Below, one piece after another: positions 8,813-17,407 of a stretch of DNA of 44,130 nt (position 1 is its first letter; every line of letters begins with the position of its first letter). The notes beneath the pieces were generated by a model. That model was not told the origin of the DNA. It searched no databases and was given only the letters and a program-made list of their open reading frames with translations. The position numbers and the translations under genes were made by a program. The stretch is from Hyphomicrobiales bacterium (GTDB lineage: Bacteria > Pseudomonadota > Alphaproteobacteria > Rhizobiales > Methyloligellaceae). The DNA is taken from assembly GCA_028280515.1 (NCBI GenBank), contig JANQLP010000014.1, positions 1 through 44,130 on the forward strand, written 5' to 3'.

Positions 8813-9322
8813 TCACTTTGCCGCGATGTTCGACCTCTCGACATCGTCTAGATTTGCGCCTTCGATGCGCAGCAATTTGGTCGGCTTTTCCCTGCTCGGG
8901 GAATGTACCGCGCCGATGTCGTAAAAACAGGCATCGCCCGGCTGAAGCGTATAGGTGCGCTCCGGCTCGACCAGATGCGGGTTTTCGCCGTTGCCTTTCT
9001 CGACGATACGCCAGTCGGTCATTTCGGTGCTGCCGGCCGCCTGACCGTAGATGGCCCAGCTTGAGCCGTGATCGTGGGGCTCGCCGTGGGCCGGTTCGTT
9101 GTAGACGTGGGCGCAAATGCAAAAGCCCATGTCCGGGTCTTCATAGAGGACCTCCCGGGGATCGTCATCGGGTGCGCGTTCGGTCATGTGTTTGGCGACG
9201 AAGTCCTGATCTTTGAGCGCTTTGGAGACATGTGCGCACACGGCCTTCTGGCCCTCCGTGCCCGGGTTGGCGTTCAAAGTGTCCCGAATATCTGAAGCGA
9301 GTTCCTCTAGCGTATATGACAT
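8813..9322 (-). CDS. Cysteine dioxygenase-like cupin (thiol dioxygenase)
   Basis: Predicted 169-residue single-domain cupin. The first cupin motif contains EPHDHGSSW (His83 and His85) and the second GAVHSP (His140), which together would form the three-His iron site of cysteine dioxygenase and related thiol dioxygenases. These enzymes oxidise thiols such as cysteine or 3-mercaptopropionate to sulfinic acids. The substrate cannot be chosen from sequence by eye. The gene converges with the four-domain rhodanese; a thiol-oxidising and a sulfane-sulfur-handling enzyme side by side is consistent with thiol catabolism. Confidence 0.82.
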   Translation of the reverse strand: MSYTLEELASDIRDTLNANPGTEGQKAVCAHVSKALKDQDFVAKHMTERAPDDDPREVLYEDPDMGFCICAHVYNEPAHGEPHDHGSSWAIYGQAAGSTEMTDWRIVEKGNGENPHLVEPERTYTLQPGDACFYDIGAVHSPSREKPTKLLRIEGANLDDVERSNIAAK

Positions 9323-9502
9323 TTCTGGATTCCATTCCTGACAACACTCTTGCCCCGTCGGCGGAGCTCATCGGCCACAATGCTAGCCAACTGGCGTGCC
9401 AGGGTCGAGAGGTGTTTCGCCGCGAATTGTGTTGGCCACGGAACCGTTGTTTGGCTGATACTTTCCGCCACAAGCGCGTAAACTGACGGCCAGGTTCAGA
9501 GC

Positions 9503-10606
9503 ATGATTGTAAGCAGCCACCGATACGTTTTTGCGGCGATGCTTGTCGCGATTTTGGCTTTGACCGGCCTGGCGAGCGCACGCGCCGCGAGCCCGAATGA
9601 TACCGCACGGGTTCTGGCCGGCCTCCCGCCGGCGCCGGGGTCGCCGCTCGCGGGCATCGTCTCGACGCCCGGTTGGCAGCGCCACGCGGCGGAAATGCGC
9701 GCTGCCTGGAACACGTTTGAGAAACGCCAGCTCAATCGCATCCGGGTTTGGGCGGCGGCCAAGCTGCCGGGCCCCTATCCGGCCATGTTCTATATGTTCG
9801 GCGGGCCCGATTTCGTGCATGCCGATGCCTTCTTTCCGCGCGCGCGGACTTACGTCCAGGCGGGCCTCGAACCTGTCGGTGCCGTCCCGGATTTGTCGCG
9901 CCTTCCTCCGGCGCAACTCGCGGCCTCGCTCACGGCGCTGCGGCAGTCGCTCGGCAACTTCTTCCAGTTCGGATACTTCATCACCAAGGAGATGGGCGCA
10001 CAGTTCCGGTTCGGTGCATTTTCCGGAACGCTGCCTGTGCTCTATGCGTTTCTCGCCCGCACCGACAAGACCATCCTGAAGGTCGAATATGTGGCCCTGA
10101 GTGCGAACGGCGGGGTCGTTGCCGTCAAGGGCAAGCGCCGCCCCTCAGGTGTGAGGATCACCTTTGCAGGGTCCGACCGCACTCCGCGGACGCTCTACTA
10201 TTTCAGGACCAATCTTGAGAATTCCGGCGTGGCCAAGAGCGGTTTTCTCAAATTTTGCGCACGCCTCGGCACGGGTGGCTCCCTGCTCAAGAGCGCGTCC
10301 TACCTGATGCATGTGGGCGGGTTCTCGCGCGTGCGCGATTTCATTCTGACCCATTCGGCTGTGATCGTTCAGGACGATTCAGGGATTCCGCTCAAACACC
10401 TGTCCGATGGCCGATGGAACCTGTACCCGTTCGGGCAGTACATCCCGCCGATCGACGTGTTCAAGCACCATGTCCAGCCCGATATGGCGCAATTGTTTGC
10501 GCGCGCGCAGCGTGTGAACTTCGGTATCGGGTATCGCTCGCATCCGACACGCACAACCATCCTCGTGGCGACACGCGCCGCGCCGCGGCCCATACGGCGT
10601 CAGTAG
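9503..10606 (+). CDS. Conserved-looking secreted protein of unknown function
   Basis: Predicted 367-residue protein with a signal peptide (YVFAAMLVAILALTGLASARA, cleavage near ARA-AS). I do not recognise a named domain. Visible features are an early Trp-rich segment (HAAEMRAAWNTFEKRQLNRI), a GGPDFVHADAFFP motif that looks conserved, several Phe-rich stretches, and a C-terminal half with LYPFGQYIPPID. There are three cysteines or fewer in the mature part and no lipobox. It is monocistronic; its last 7 bases overlap the end of the convergent dehydrogenase gene. Periplasmic location is inferred from the signal peptide only. Confidence 0.75.
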   Translation: MIVSSHRYVFAAMLVAILALTGLASARAASPNDTARVLAGLPPAPGSPLAGIVSTPGWQRHAAEMRAAWNTFEKRQLNRIRVWAAAKLPGPYPAMFYMFGGPDFVHADAFFPRARTYVQAGLEPVGAVPDLSRLPPAQLAASLTALRQSLGNFFQFGYFITKEMGAQFRFGAFSGTLPVLYAFLARTDKTILKVEYVALSANGGVVAVKGKRRPSGVRITFAGSDRTPRTLYYFRTNLENSGVAKSGFLKFCARLGTGGSLLKSASYLMHVGGFSRVRDFILTHSAVIVQDDSGIPLKHLSDGRWNLYPFGQYIPPIDVFKHHVQPDMAQLFARAQRVNFGIGYRSHPTRTTILVATRAAPRPIRRQ

Positions 10607-11544
10607 CCGCGTTTCAGATCGACTACGTTCTGAAGTGACTTGCCGTCTTCATGGCGGGCAATCTGGTCAATGACGTATTTGCAGACGGCCCGGTCATCGG
10701 AAATGGAGGCATTGTGCGGCGTGACGACCACACGCGGGTGGCTCCAGAGCGGGCTTGTCGCGGGGAGTGGCTCCTTCTCGAACACGTCGAGCGAGGCTGC
10801 CCATAACATCCCGGAGTCGAGCGCGGCGAGGATATCGGCTTCGACCTGAACGCGCCCGCGGCCGGCATTGATGAGAACCGGGCCGGGGAGGGGGCCATCC
10901 TGCGCCAGAGACGCCAGGAGTTCGGCGTTCAGAAATCCGCCGGTGTCCGGTGTGTGCGGCAGGAGGCAGACCAGGATATCTGTCCGCGCAAGGAACGGCT
11001 TCAGGCCGTCCGCACCTGAAAAGCAGGTGATCCCGTCCACATCCTTTTGCGAGCGGCTCCATCCGGCGACCTGATAGCCCAGCAGTCTCAGCTTGTCCGC
11101 CGCGTCGAGGCCGAGAACGCCAAGCCCCATCACGCCGACCCGGACGTCATTGGCGCCGGGTTGCTGCGACCAGTTCTGCCAGGTCTTCTCCCGTTGCAGA
11201 TCAAGATAGTCGAGCGTGCGGCGATGGTGCAGAAGCACGTTCAGGCAGACATACTCCGTCATGCGCATGGTGAGATTGGGATCGACAAACCGGACGAGCG
11301 GAACGTCCGGCAGTTGGGTATCGCTCAATACGTGATCGACACCCGCACCCATGGAGAAAATGATCTCGAGCTTGGGGAAGCTCGCAAGCAGCCCGTCCTT
11401 CGGCTTCCACACGAGCGCATAGCGAATGTCGTCCATGTTGCCGGCGTCCGGCCAGACCCGCACATCAAGCCCGCCGTCAAGCTGACGTAAGCCGTCGGCG
11501 AAGCAGTCAGGGTCCATGGCCCGGGAAATGACGATCAATGCCAT
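10600..11544 (-). CDS. D-2-hydroxyacid dehydrogenase (glyoxylate/hydroxypyruvate reductase A-like)
   Basis: Predicted 314-residue NAD(P)H-dependent reductase. The Rossmann dinucleotide loop GVMGLGVLG lies near the middle (~135-143), followed by GWSRSQKD, where the SR pair suggests NADPH preference. Catalytic-type residues are visible: the Arg in INAGRGRVQ, the Glu in FEKEPLP and the His in TPHNAS. The family reduces glyoxylate or hydroxypyruvate to glycolate or glycerate (GhrA-like). I use the ATG at 11544; the frame opens 27 bases further upstream, within the stop region of the ABC gene. It starts 7 bases after the YejEF fusion stop, so it is probably the last gene of that operon. Confidence 0.86.
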   Translation of the reverse strand: MALIVISRAMDPDCFADGLRQLDGGLDVRVWPDAGNMDDIRYALVWKPKDGLLASFPKLEIIFSMGAGVDHVLSDTQLPDVPLVRFVDPNLTMRMTEYVCLNVLLHHRRTLDYLDLQREKTWQNWSQQPGANDVRVGVMGLGVLGLDAADKLRLLGYQVAGWSRSQKDVDGITCFSGADGLKPFLARTDILVCLLPHTPDTGGFLNAELLASLAQDGPLPGPVLINAGRGRVQVEADILAALDSGMLWAASLDVFEKEPLPATSPLWSHPRVVVTPHNASISDDRAVCKYVIDQIARHEDGKSLQNVVDLKRGY

Positions 11545-11551
11545 GCCGGAC

Positions 11552-14392
11552 TCAACTTGCCACCGATTCAAGATGTGCGGCTTCCAGATCGAATGCCGCC
11601 GCCATCAGCGCCTTGGTGTAGGCCTTCTTGGGCGAGGTGAAGATCTGCTTGGACGTGCCGTGCTCGACGACCTTGCCCTGGCGCATGACGATGACGTTGT
11701 TGGCAAGGGCGCGCACGACACGCAGGTCGTGCGAGATGAACAGGTAGGCCAGCTTGTGGCGGTCCTGCAATTCGCGCAGCAGATCGACGATCTGCGCCTG
11801 CACCGACACGTCGAGAGCAGACGTCGGTTCATCGAGCATGACGAACTTCGGTTCCAGCACCATGGCCCGGGCAATGGCGATGCGCTGGCGCTGTCCGCCG
11901 GAAAACTCGTGCGGGTAGCGGTCCTGAAGGTTGGGGTCGAGATGGACCTCCCGCAGGGCTTGCGAGACGCGCGCACGCCGCTCACCAAGGCTCATTTCCG
12001 GGTTCTGGATCAGCAGCCCTTCCTCGATGATCTGCCCGACGGAAAGCCGCGGGCTGAGCGAACCGTATGGGTCCTGGAACACCACCTGCATTTCGCGCCG
12101 CAACGGACGCATTTCCTTGGAGTCGAAACTGTCGATGCGGTTGCCCACATAGGCGATCGGACCTTCGCTGGAGATGAGCCGCAACAGCGCCAGACCCAGC
12201 GTCGTCTTGCCGGACCCGGACTCGCCGACGACGCCAAGCGTCTGACCGGCCCTGAGCTGCAGGGACAGACCGTCCACGGCCTTGATGTACCCGACGGTCC
12301 GCCTCAGGAGGCCACGCCGGATCGGGAACCAGACCTTGAGATCGTCGGATTCGACGACCACTGGCGCCTTGCTGTCGGCTTTCGGCGGATCGCCCTTCGG
12401 CTCGGCGGCGAGCAGATGCTTGGTGTAGGGGTGCTTCGGCGCGTCGAAGACCTTCGCCGTCTCGCCCTGTTCGACGATTTCGCCCGCATTCATCACGTTC
12501 ACGCGGTTGGCCATTTTGCGCACCACGCCCAGATCATGGGTGATGAGCAGCATTGCCATGTTGAGCTCTTTCTGAAGCTCCTGAAGCAGTTCGAGAATCT
12601 GCGCCTGGATCGTTACGTCCAGCGCCGTCGTCGGCTCGTCGGCGATCAGCAGATCCGGCTCGTTGGCAAGCGCCATGGCGATCATCACGCGTTGGCGCTG
12701 ACCGCCGGAAAGCTGGTGCGGGTAAGAGGTGAGGCGCTTTTCCGGCTCCTTGATGCCGACCTTGCTCAAAAGCTCGATCACCCGCGCGCGCGCGGCGCTA
12801 TCGGACAATCCCCGATGGACTTTGAGGATTTCGCCGACCTGCTGCTCGATGGTATGCAGCGGGTTGAGCGACGTCATGGGCTCCTGAAAGATCATGGATA
12901 TGTCGTTGCCGCGGATGGCGCGCAACGAACTGCCGTCGCAATGCAGCAGGTCCTCGTCCTTGAACGTGATCCTGCCTGAGGGGTGTGATGCCGCCGGATA
13001 CGGCAATAGCCGGATGACGGACAGGGCCGAAACGGTCTTGCCTGATCCGGACTCACCCACCAGTGCAACCGTTTCCCCCGGCATGATGTCGAACGATATG
13101 TGCTTTACCGCCTTGGTGGTCGTGCCGCCGGAGGTGAAATCGACAGACAGGTCCTCGACCCGAAGCAGGGCGTCTTTGTTGAGTCTTCTTTTCGCGGACC
13201 GCGTCGCGGGAACCGTTCCGGTTACCTGCTTGCGTGAGGCCTCGGTGTCGGTCACTTCGGCGGGTACGGGGTCGACGAAGGTCTTGCGCGGATCGAGCGC
13301 GTCGCGCACGGCCTCGCCGATGAAGATCAGCAGGCTCAGCATGACGGCAATGACGCAGAACGCGGTGATCCCGAGCCATGGCGCCTGCAGGTTGGCCTTG
13401 CCCTGGGCCAGCAACTCGCCCAGCGACGGTGATCCCGGCGGCAGGCCGAACCCGAGGAAGTCGAGCGATGTCAGGGTGGTGATCGAGCCGTTCAGAATAA
13501 ACGGCATGAAGGTCAGCGTCGCCACCATGGCATTGGGCAGCAGATGCTTGAACATGATCTTGGCGTTCGACAGGCCCAATGCGCGGGCGGCGCGGATATA
13601 TTCGAGGTTCCGGCCGCGCAGGAACTCGGCGCGCACGACGCCGACGAGCGCCACCCAGGAAAACAGCAACAGGATGCCTAGCAGGATCCAGAAATTCGGC
13701 TCGATCACCGCGGCGATGATGATCAGCAGATAGAGCGAGGGAATCGACGTCCATATCTCGATGAAGCGCTGGAACAGCAGATCGACCCAGCCGCCGAAAT
13801 AGCCCTGTACCGCGCCGGCCGACACACCGATGATCGAGGATATGATCGTCAGAACAAGGCCGAACAGCACCGAAAGACGGAATCCGTAAATCACCCGCGC
13901 GACCACGTCGCGCCCTTGATCGTCTGTGCCGAGCCAGTTCTCCGGCGAGGGTGGAGCGGGTGCCGGGACCGGCAGGTTCAGATTGATCGTGTTGTAGGAA
14001 TACCGGATCGGCGGCCAATAGAGCGATCCGCCTTTCTCCTTGATCAAATCCTGTACGAACGGATCGCGATAGTCGGCTTCCGTTTCGAACTCGCCGCCGA
14101 ATGCGGTCTCCGGATAGGCCTTGAACACCGGCATGTAGATGCCGCCGTCATAGGTCACCAGGTAGGGTTTGTCGTTGGCGATGAACTCGGCAAACAGGCT
14201 GATTAAGAACAGAACAAGGAAAATCCAGAGGCTCCAGTAGCCGCGCTTGTTCGCCTTGAAATTGTGCCAGCGCCGGATGTTGATGGGCGAGAGGACGAAC
14301 AGCTTGCGCCAGGGCGGCATGGTCTCGCCCGGCAAGGGCTCGATGGTCTCGTAGCCCTGCTTCTCCAGCTTATCGTCGAGCTTTATGTCCAT
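11552..14392 (-). CDS. Fused peptide ABC transporter permease-ATPase (YejE-YejF)
   Basis: Predicted 946-residue protein joining two usually separate subunits. Residues 1-375 match the YejE/OppC-type permease: a membrane helix at ~52-71, a periplasmic loop, [13 protein letters not shown] at ~151-163, four to five further helices, and an EAA-type loop ([12 protein letters not shown], ~264-275). Residues ~376-408 are a hydrophilic linker. The rest is a YejF-type tandem ATPase: Walker A GESGSGKT at 446-453 and 723-730, signatures LSGGQ at 561 and FSGGQ at 830, Walker B ADEP and LDEP. All ATPase motifs look intact. With YejB and the YejA-type proteins it should form an inner-membrane importer of peptides or peptide-like compounds. 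A lost stop codon between the two genes, or a sequencing error, are the alternatives. Confidence 0.9.
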   Translation of the reverse strand: MDIKLDDKLEKQGYETIEPLPGETMPPWRKLFVLSPINIRRWHNFKANKRGYWSLWIFLVLFLISLFAEFIANDKPYLVTYDGGIYMPVFKAYPETAFGGEFETEADYRDPFVQDLIKEKGGSLYWPPIRYSYNTINLNLPVPAPAPPSPENWLGTDDQGRDVVARVIYGFRLSVLFGLVLTIISSIIGVSAGAVQGYFGGWVDLLFQRFIEIWTSIPSLYLLIIIAAVIEPNFWILLGILLLFSWVALVGVVRAEFLRGRNLEYIRAARALGLSNAKIMFKHLLPNAMVATLTFMPFILNGSITTLTSLDFLGFGLPPGSPSLGELLAQGKANLQAPWLGITAFCVIAVMLSLLIFIGEAVRDALDPRKTFVDPVPAEVTDTEASRKQVTGTVPATRSAKRRLNKDALLRVEDLSVDFTSGGTTTKAVKHISFDIMPGETVALVGESGSGKTVSALSVIRLLPYPAASHPSGRITFKDEDLLHCDGSSLRAIRGNDISMIFQEPMTSLNPLHTIEQQVGEILKVHRGLSDSAARARVIELLSKVGIKEPEKRLTSYPHQLSGGQRQRVMIAMALANEPDLLIADEPTTALDVTIQAQILELLQELQKELNMAMLLITHDLGVVRKMANRVNVMNAGEIVEQGETAKVFDAPKHPYTKHLLAAEPKGDPPKADSKAPVVVESDDLKVWFPIRRGLLRRTVGYIKAVDGLSLQLRAGQTLGVVGESGSGKTTLGLALLRLISSEGPIAYVGNRIDSFDSKEMRPLRREMQVVFQDPYGSLSPRLSVGQIIEEGLLIQNPEMSLGERRARVSQALREVHLDPNLQDRYPHEFSGGQRQRIAIARAMVLEPKFVMLDEPTSALDVSVQAQIVDLLRELQDRHKLAYLFISHDLRVVRALANNVIVMRQGKVVEHGTSKQIFTSPKKAYTKALMAAAFDLEAAHLESVAS

Positions 14393-14403
14393 CGTTTCGC
14401 GCC

Positions 14404-15525
14404 CTAGACCTCGCGTGTCTCAAAGTCGATGCGCGGGTCGACCCACGTGTAGGTGATGTCTGAGATCAGGTTGATGAACAGCCCGAGCAGGGAAAAGATA
14501 TACAGGGTTGCGAACACGACCGGATAATCCCGGTTAACGATCGATTCGAACGAGAGAAGCCCGAGCCCGTCGAGCGAGAAGATCGTCTCGATCAGCAGCG
14601 AACCGGCGAAGAAGGCGCTGATGAACGCGCCCGGAAAGCCGGCAATGATGATCAGCATCGCGTTGCGGAACACGTGGCCGTAAAGCACCTGGCGCTCGGC
14701 GAGACCCTTGGCGCGCGCGGTCATCACATATTGCTTCTTGATCTCGTCCAGGAAGGAGTTCTTGGTCAGGAACGTGGTCGTGGCGAACGCGCTGAGCGCC
14801 ATTGCGGTCAGCGGCAGTGCGAGATGCCAGAAATAGTCGATGATCTTCTCATACCAGGGAAGCTGGTCGAAATTCTCCGACGTCAGTCCGCGCAACGGAA
14901 ACCAGTCGAGAAACGTGCCACCGGCAAACAGGACGATCAACAGGACCGCGAACAGAAACCCCGGAATTGCGTACCCTATGACGATCACGCCACTGGTCCA
15001 GACGTCGAAGCGCTGACCGTCGGTGACCGCCTTGCGGATGCCGAGAGGAATGGAGATTCCGTAAGAGATCAGGGTCATCCACAGGCCGAGCGAAATCGAG
15101 ACGGGCATCTTCTCGATGATGAGGTCGATGACGCTGACGTCGCGGAAATAGCTCTCGCCGAAATCGAAGCGGATGTAGTTCCACAGCATCAGGCCAAACC
15201 GTTCGTGCGCCGGTTTGTCGAAGCCGAACTGTTTCTCCAGGCTTTTGATGAATTCAGGGTCGAGGCCCTGTGCGCCGCGGTATTTGGAGCTGACTGACGC
15301 ATCGCCGGTGCCCGTATTGGACTGGGTCTGCGATCCGGCGCTGAAATCCCCGCTCTGCGTGCCCCCGATGCGCGCGGTCGCCGAGACGTCCGTGCCGGTC
15401 AGCTGGGCAATCACCCGTTCGACCGGTCCGCCGGGCGCGAATTGCACCACCGTGAAGCTCACGATCATCACGCCCAGCATGGTCGGAATGATCAGGAGCA
15501 ATCTGCGGAGAATATATGCAGTCAT
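14404..15525 (-). CDS. yejB: Peptide ABC transporter permease YejB
   Basis: Predicted 373-residue OppB-type permease. It starts with the canonical first helix ([24 protein letters not shown]) followed by [11 protein letters not shown], has a ~60-residue Ser/Thr/Gly-rich periplasmic insertion that is typical of YejB proteins, and then five further helices. The EAA cytoplasmic loop that docks the ATPase is [20 protein letters not shown] (about 281-300). It pairs with the YejE half of the adjacent fusion. The gene is 18 bases downstream of the first YejA stop and 11 bases upstream of the fusion gene, so one operon. Confidence 0.92.
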   Translation of the reverse strand: MTAYILRRLLLIIPTMLGVMIVSFTVVQFAPGGPVERVIAQLTGTDVSATARIGGTQSGDFSAGSQTQSNTGTGDASVSSKYRGAQGLDPEFIKSLEKQFGFDKPAHERFGLMLWNYIRFDFGESYFRDVSVIDLIIEKMPVSISLGLWMTLISYGISIPLGIRKAVTDGQRFDVWTSGVIVIGYAIPGFLFAVLLIVLFAGGTFLDWFPLRGLTSENFDQLPWYEKIIDYFWHLALPLTAMALSAFATTTFLTKNSFLDEIKKQYVMTARAKGLAERQVLYGHVFRNAMLIIIAGFPGAFISAFFAGSLLIETIFSLDGLGLLSFESIVNRDYPVVFATLYIFSLLGLFINLISDITYTWVDPRIDFETREV

Positions 15526-15543
15526 GAGCCTCTGGCGGCGGCG

Positions 15544-17403
15544 TCAGTTGTTAGCGGCCAGTTTGGCAGCTTTCGCATCGTCATACCACCAGGTTTCTAT
15601 GACGCCGCGGGCGTATTTGGGTTTGACATCGGGCCGCGAAAACTTGTCCCAATGGGCGATATTGTGGGCGGCCTTGTACCAGTGCGGCACCCAGTAGTAC
15701 CGGGCGCGCAGCACGCGGTCGATCGCGCGGGTGGCCGTTACCAGTTCCTCGCGCGACTTTGCCGTCACGACCTTCTCGATCAGCGCGTCGATGACCGGAT
15801 CCTTGATACCGGCCAGGTTCTGGCTGCCGGATGTGTCTGCTGATTGCGTTCCCCAGTAATTGCGGAGTTCAACGCCCGGTGTCATGTTCATCACGTAGCG
15901 CTGGGTCGTGATATCGAAATCAAAACTCTTCACCCGTTCCTGATACTGGGACGGGTCGACCAGCCGAATGCGGGCATCGATCCCGAGGATTTTGAGGTTC
16001 TTCACATAAGGAGCGATGATGCGCTCGAAGGTCGGGGAAAAGATCAGGAACTCGATTTCGAGCTGCTCGCCCTTGGCGTTTACACGCTTGCGGTCCTTCA
16101 CCGTCCAGCCCGCCTCGCCAAGCAGCTTGGACGCCTTGCGCAGCAGTGTCCGGTCCTGCCCGGAGCCGTTTGAAACCGGCGAAGAGTAGGGCGCTTCGAA
16201 CACTTCCTTGGGCAGCTTGTCGCGATAGGGCTCCAGAAGGGCAAGTTCCGCTTCGCTCGGCGGCCCTTCCGCTTTCATGTCGGAATTCTCGAAGAAACTG
16301 TTGGTCCGCTTGTACAGCCCGTAGAACTGGTTGCGGTTGGTCCACTCGAAATCGAAGGCGTGGTCGAGGGCCTTGCGCACGCGCGGATCGGCGAACTTGT
16401 CGCGGCGGGTGTTGATGAAGAACCCTTGAGCGCCGGAGGGGCGGGCATCTGGCAGCGTCAACCGGATCAGCCGGCCGGACTCGACCTGCGGGATATTGTA
16501 TTCGGTGGCCCAGGTTTTTGAGGTGAACTCCTCACGCAGGTCGTATTCGCCGGCCTTGAGCGCCTCGAATTCGGCTGTGCGGTCGCGGAAATACTCGTAC
16601 CGCAACTCGTCGAAATTGAAGCGTCCCCGGTTCACCGGCAGATCCCTGGCCCAGTAGTCGTCGCGCCGTTCGTAGACGATGAAGCTGCCTTGCTTGAAGT
16701 CCTTCACTTTGTAGGGCCCGGACCCGAGCGGCGGCTTCAGGGTCGTCTTCGTGAAGTCATTGGCATCGTAGTAGGCCTTGGAGAAGACCGGCAGGCCGGC
16801 CACGATAACCGGCAAATCGCGGATCTGATCACCCTTGAAGTGATAGCGAACGGTTCCGGGATCGACCGCTTCCGCCTTTTCGACGTCCCGCAGCCTCAGG
16901 GCATAGAACGGGTGGCCCTTCTCTTTGAGCAGCGTGAACGTGTTGACCACGTCTTCAGCCGTCACCGGCGAGCCATCGGAGAATTTCGCCTCGGGCCGCA
17001 AATAGAACGTCACCGAGCGCTTGTCGTCCGCCAGTTCCGCGGACTCGGCGACGAGGCCGTACATCGAGCCCGGTTCGTCCTGGGCCGACGTCATCAGGCT
17101 GTCGAACAGGTAGGTCACTCCCTGGGCCGGGTCGCCCTTGAGGATAAACGGGTTGAGGGTGTTGAAGGTGATCAGCCCGGCCGTGCCGATCATCGACAGC
17201 CGGCCGCCCTTCGGCGCGTCCGGATTGACGTAGTCGAAGTGTTTGAAGTCCGCGGGGTACTTCAGATCCCCGAAGGTCGACAGGCCGTGACGGCGCTCAC
17301 TGGCGTTCGCGCTGCCCGCAAAGGCGAAACAGAGGCAGACAAGCAAGACGAGGCTGGCCACGCCGCGCAGCGATTGCGTGATTGTTCCTGGCATGGGTTT
17401 CAT
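15544..17403 (-). CDS. Periplasmic peptide-binding protein, YejA family (copy 1)
   Basis: Predicted 619-residue family 5 solute-binding protein with a signal peptide (SLVLLVCLCFAFAGSANA, cleavage ANA-SE). The start of the mature protein HGLSTFGDLKYPADFKHFDYVNPDAPKGG is characteristic of the YejA subgroup, and the SBP_bac_5 core follows (FKDGSPVTAEDV-like segment reads FSDGSPVTAEDV; RVRKALDHAFDFEWTNR). It would capture peptides in the periplasm for YejB/YejE/YejF. In E. coli and Sinorhizobium meliloti the Yej systems import microcin C-like or host antimicrobial peptides; the ligand here is unknown. The neighbouring upstream gene is a clear paralogue, 4 bases away. Confidence 0.9.
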   Translation of the reverse strand: MKPMPGTITQSLRGVASLVLLVCLCFAFAGSANASERRHGLSTFGDLKYPADFKHFDYVNPDAPKGGRLSMIGTAGLITFNTLNPFILKGDPAQGVTYLFDSLMTSAQDEPGSMYGLVAESAELADDKRSVTFYLRPEAKFSDGSPVTAEDVVNTFTLLKEKGHPFYALRLRDVEKAEAVDPGTVRYHFKGDQIRDLPVIVAGLPVFSKAYYDANDFTKTTLKPPLGSGPYKVKDFKQGSFIVYERRDDYWARDLPVNRGRFNFDELRYEYFRDRTAEFEALKAGEYDLREEFTSKTWATEYNIPQVESGRLIRLTLPDARPSGAQGFFINTRRDKFADPRVRKALDHAFDFEWTNRNQFYGLYKRTNSFFENSDMKAEGPPSEAELALLEPYRDKLPKEVFEAPYSSPVSNGSGQDRTLLRKASKLLGEAGWTVKDRKRVNAKGEQLEIEFLIFSPTFERIIAPYVKNLKILGIDARIRLVDPSQYQERVKSFDFDITTQRYVMNMTPGVELRNYWGTQSADTSGSQNLAGIKDPVIDALIEKVVTAKSREELVTATRAIDRVLRARYYWVPHWYKAAHNIAHWDKFSRPDVKPKYARGVIETWWYDDAKAAKLAANN

Positions 17404-17407
17404 TGCC

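Noticed and set aside
11516-12979. 487-codon open frame on the + strand, antisense to the transporter ATPase
   Set aside because: It mirrors the codon structure of the ATPase gene, has no recognisable motif and no ribosome-binding site; GC-rich genes often leave such antisense frames open.
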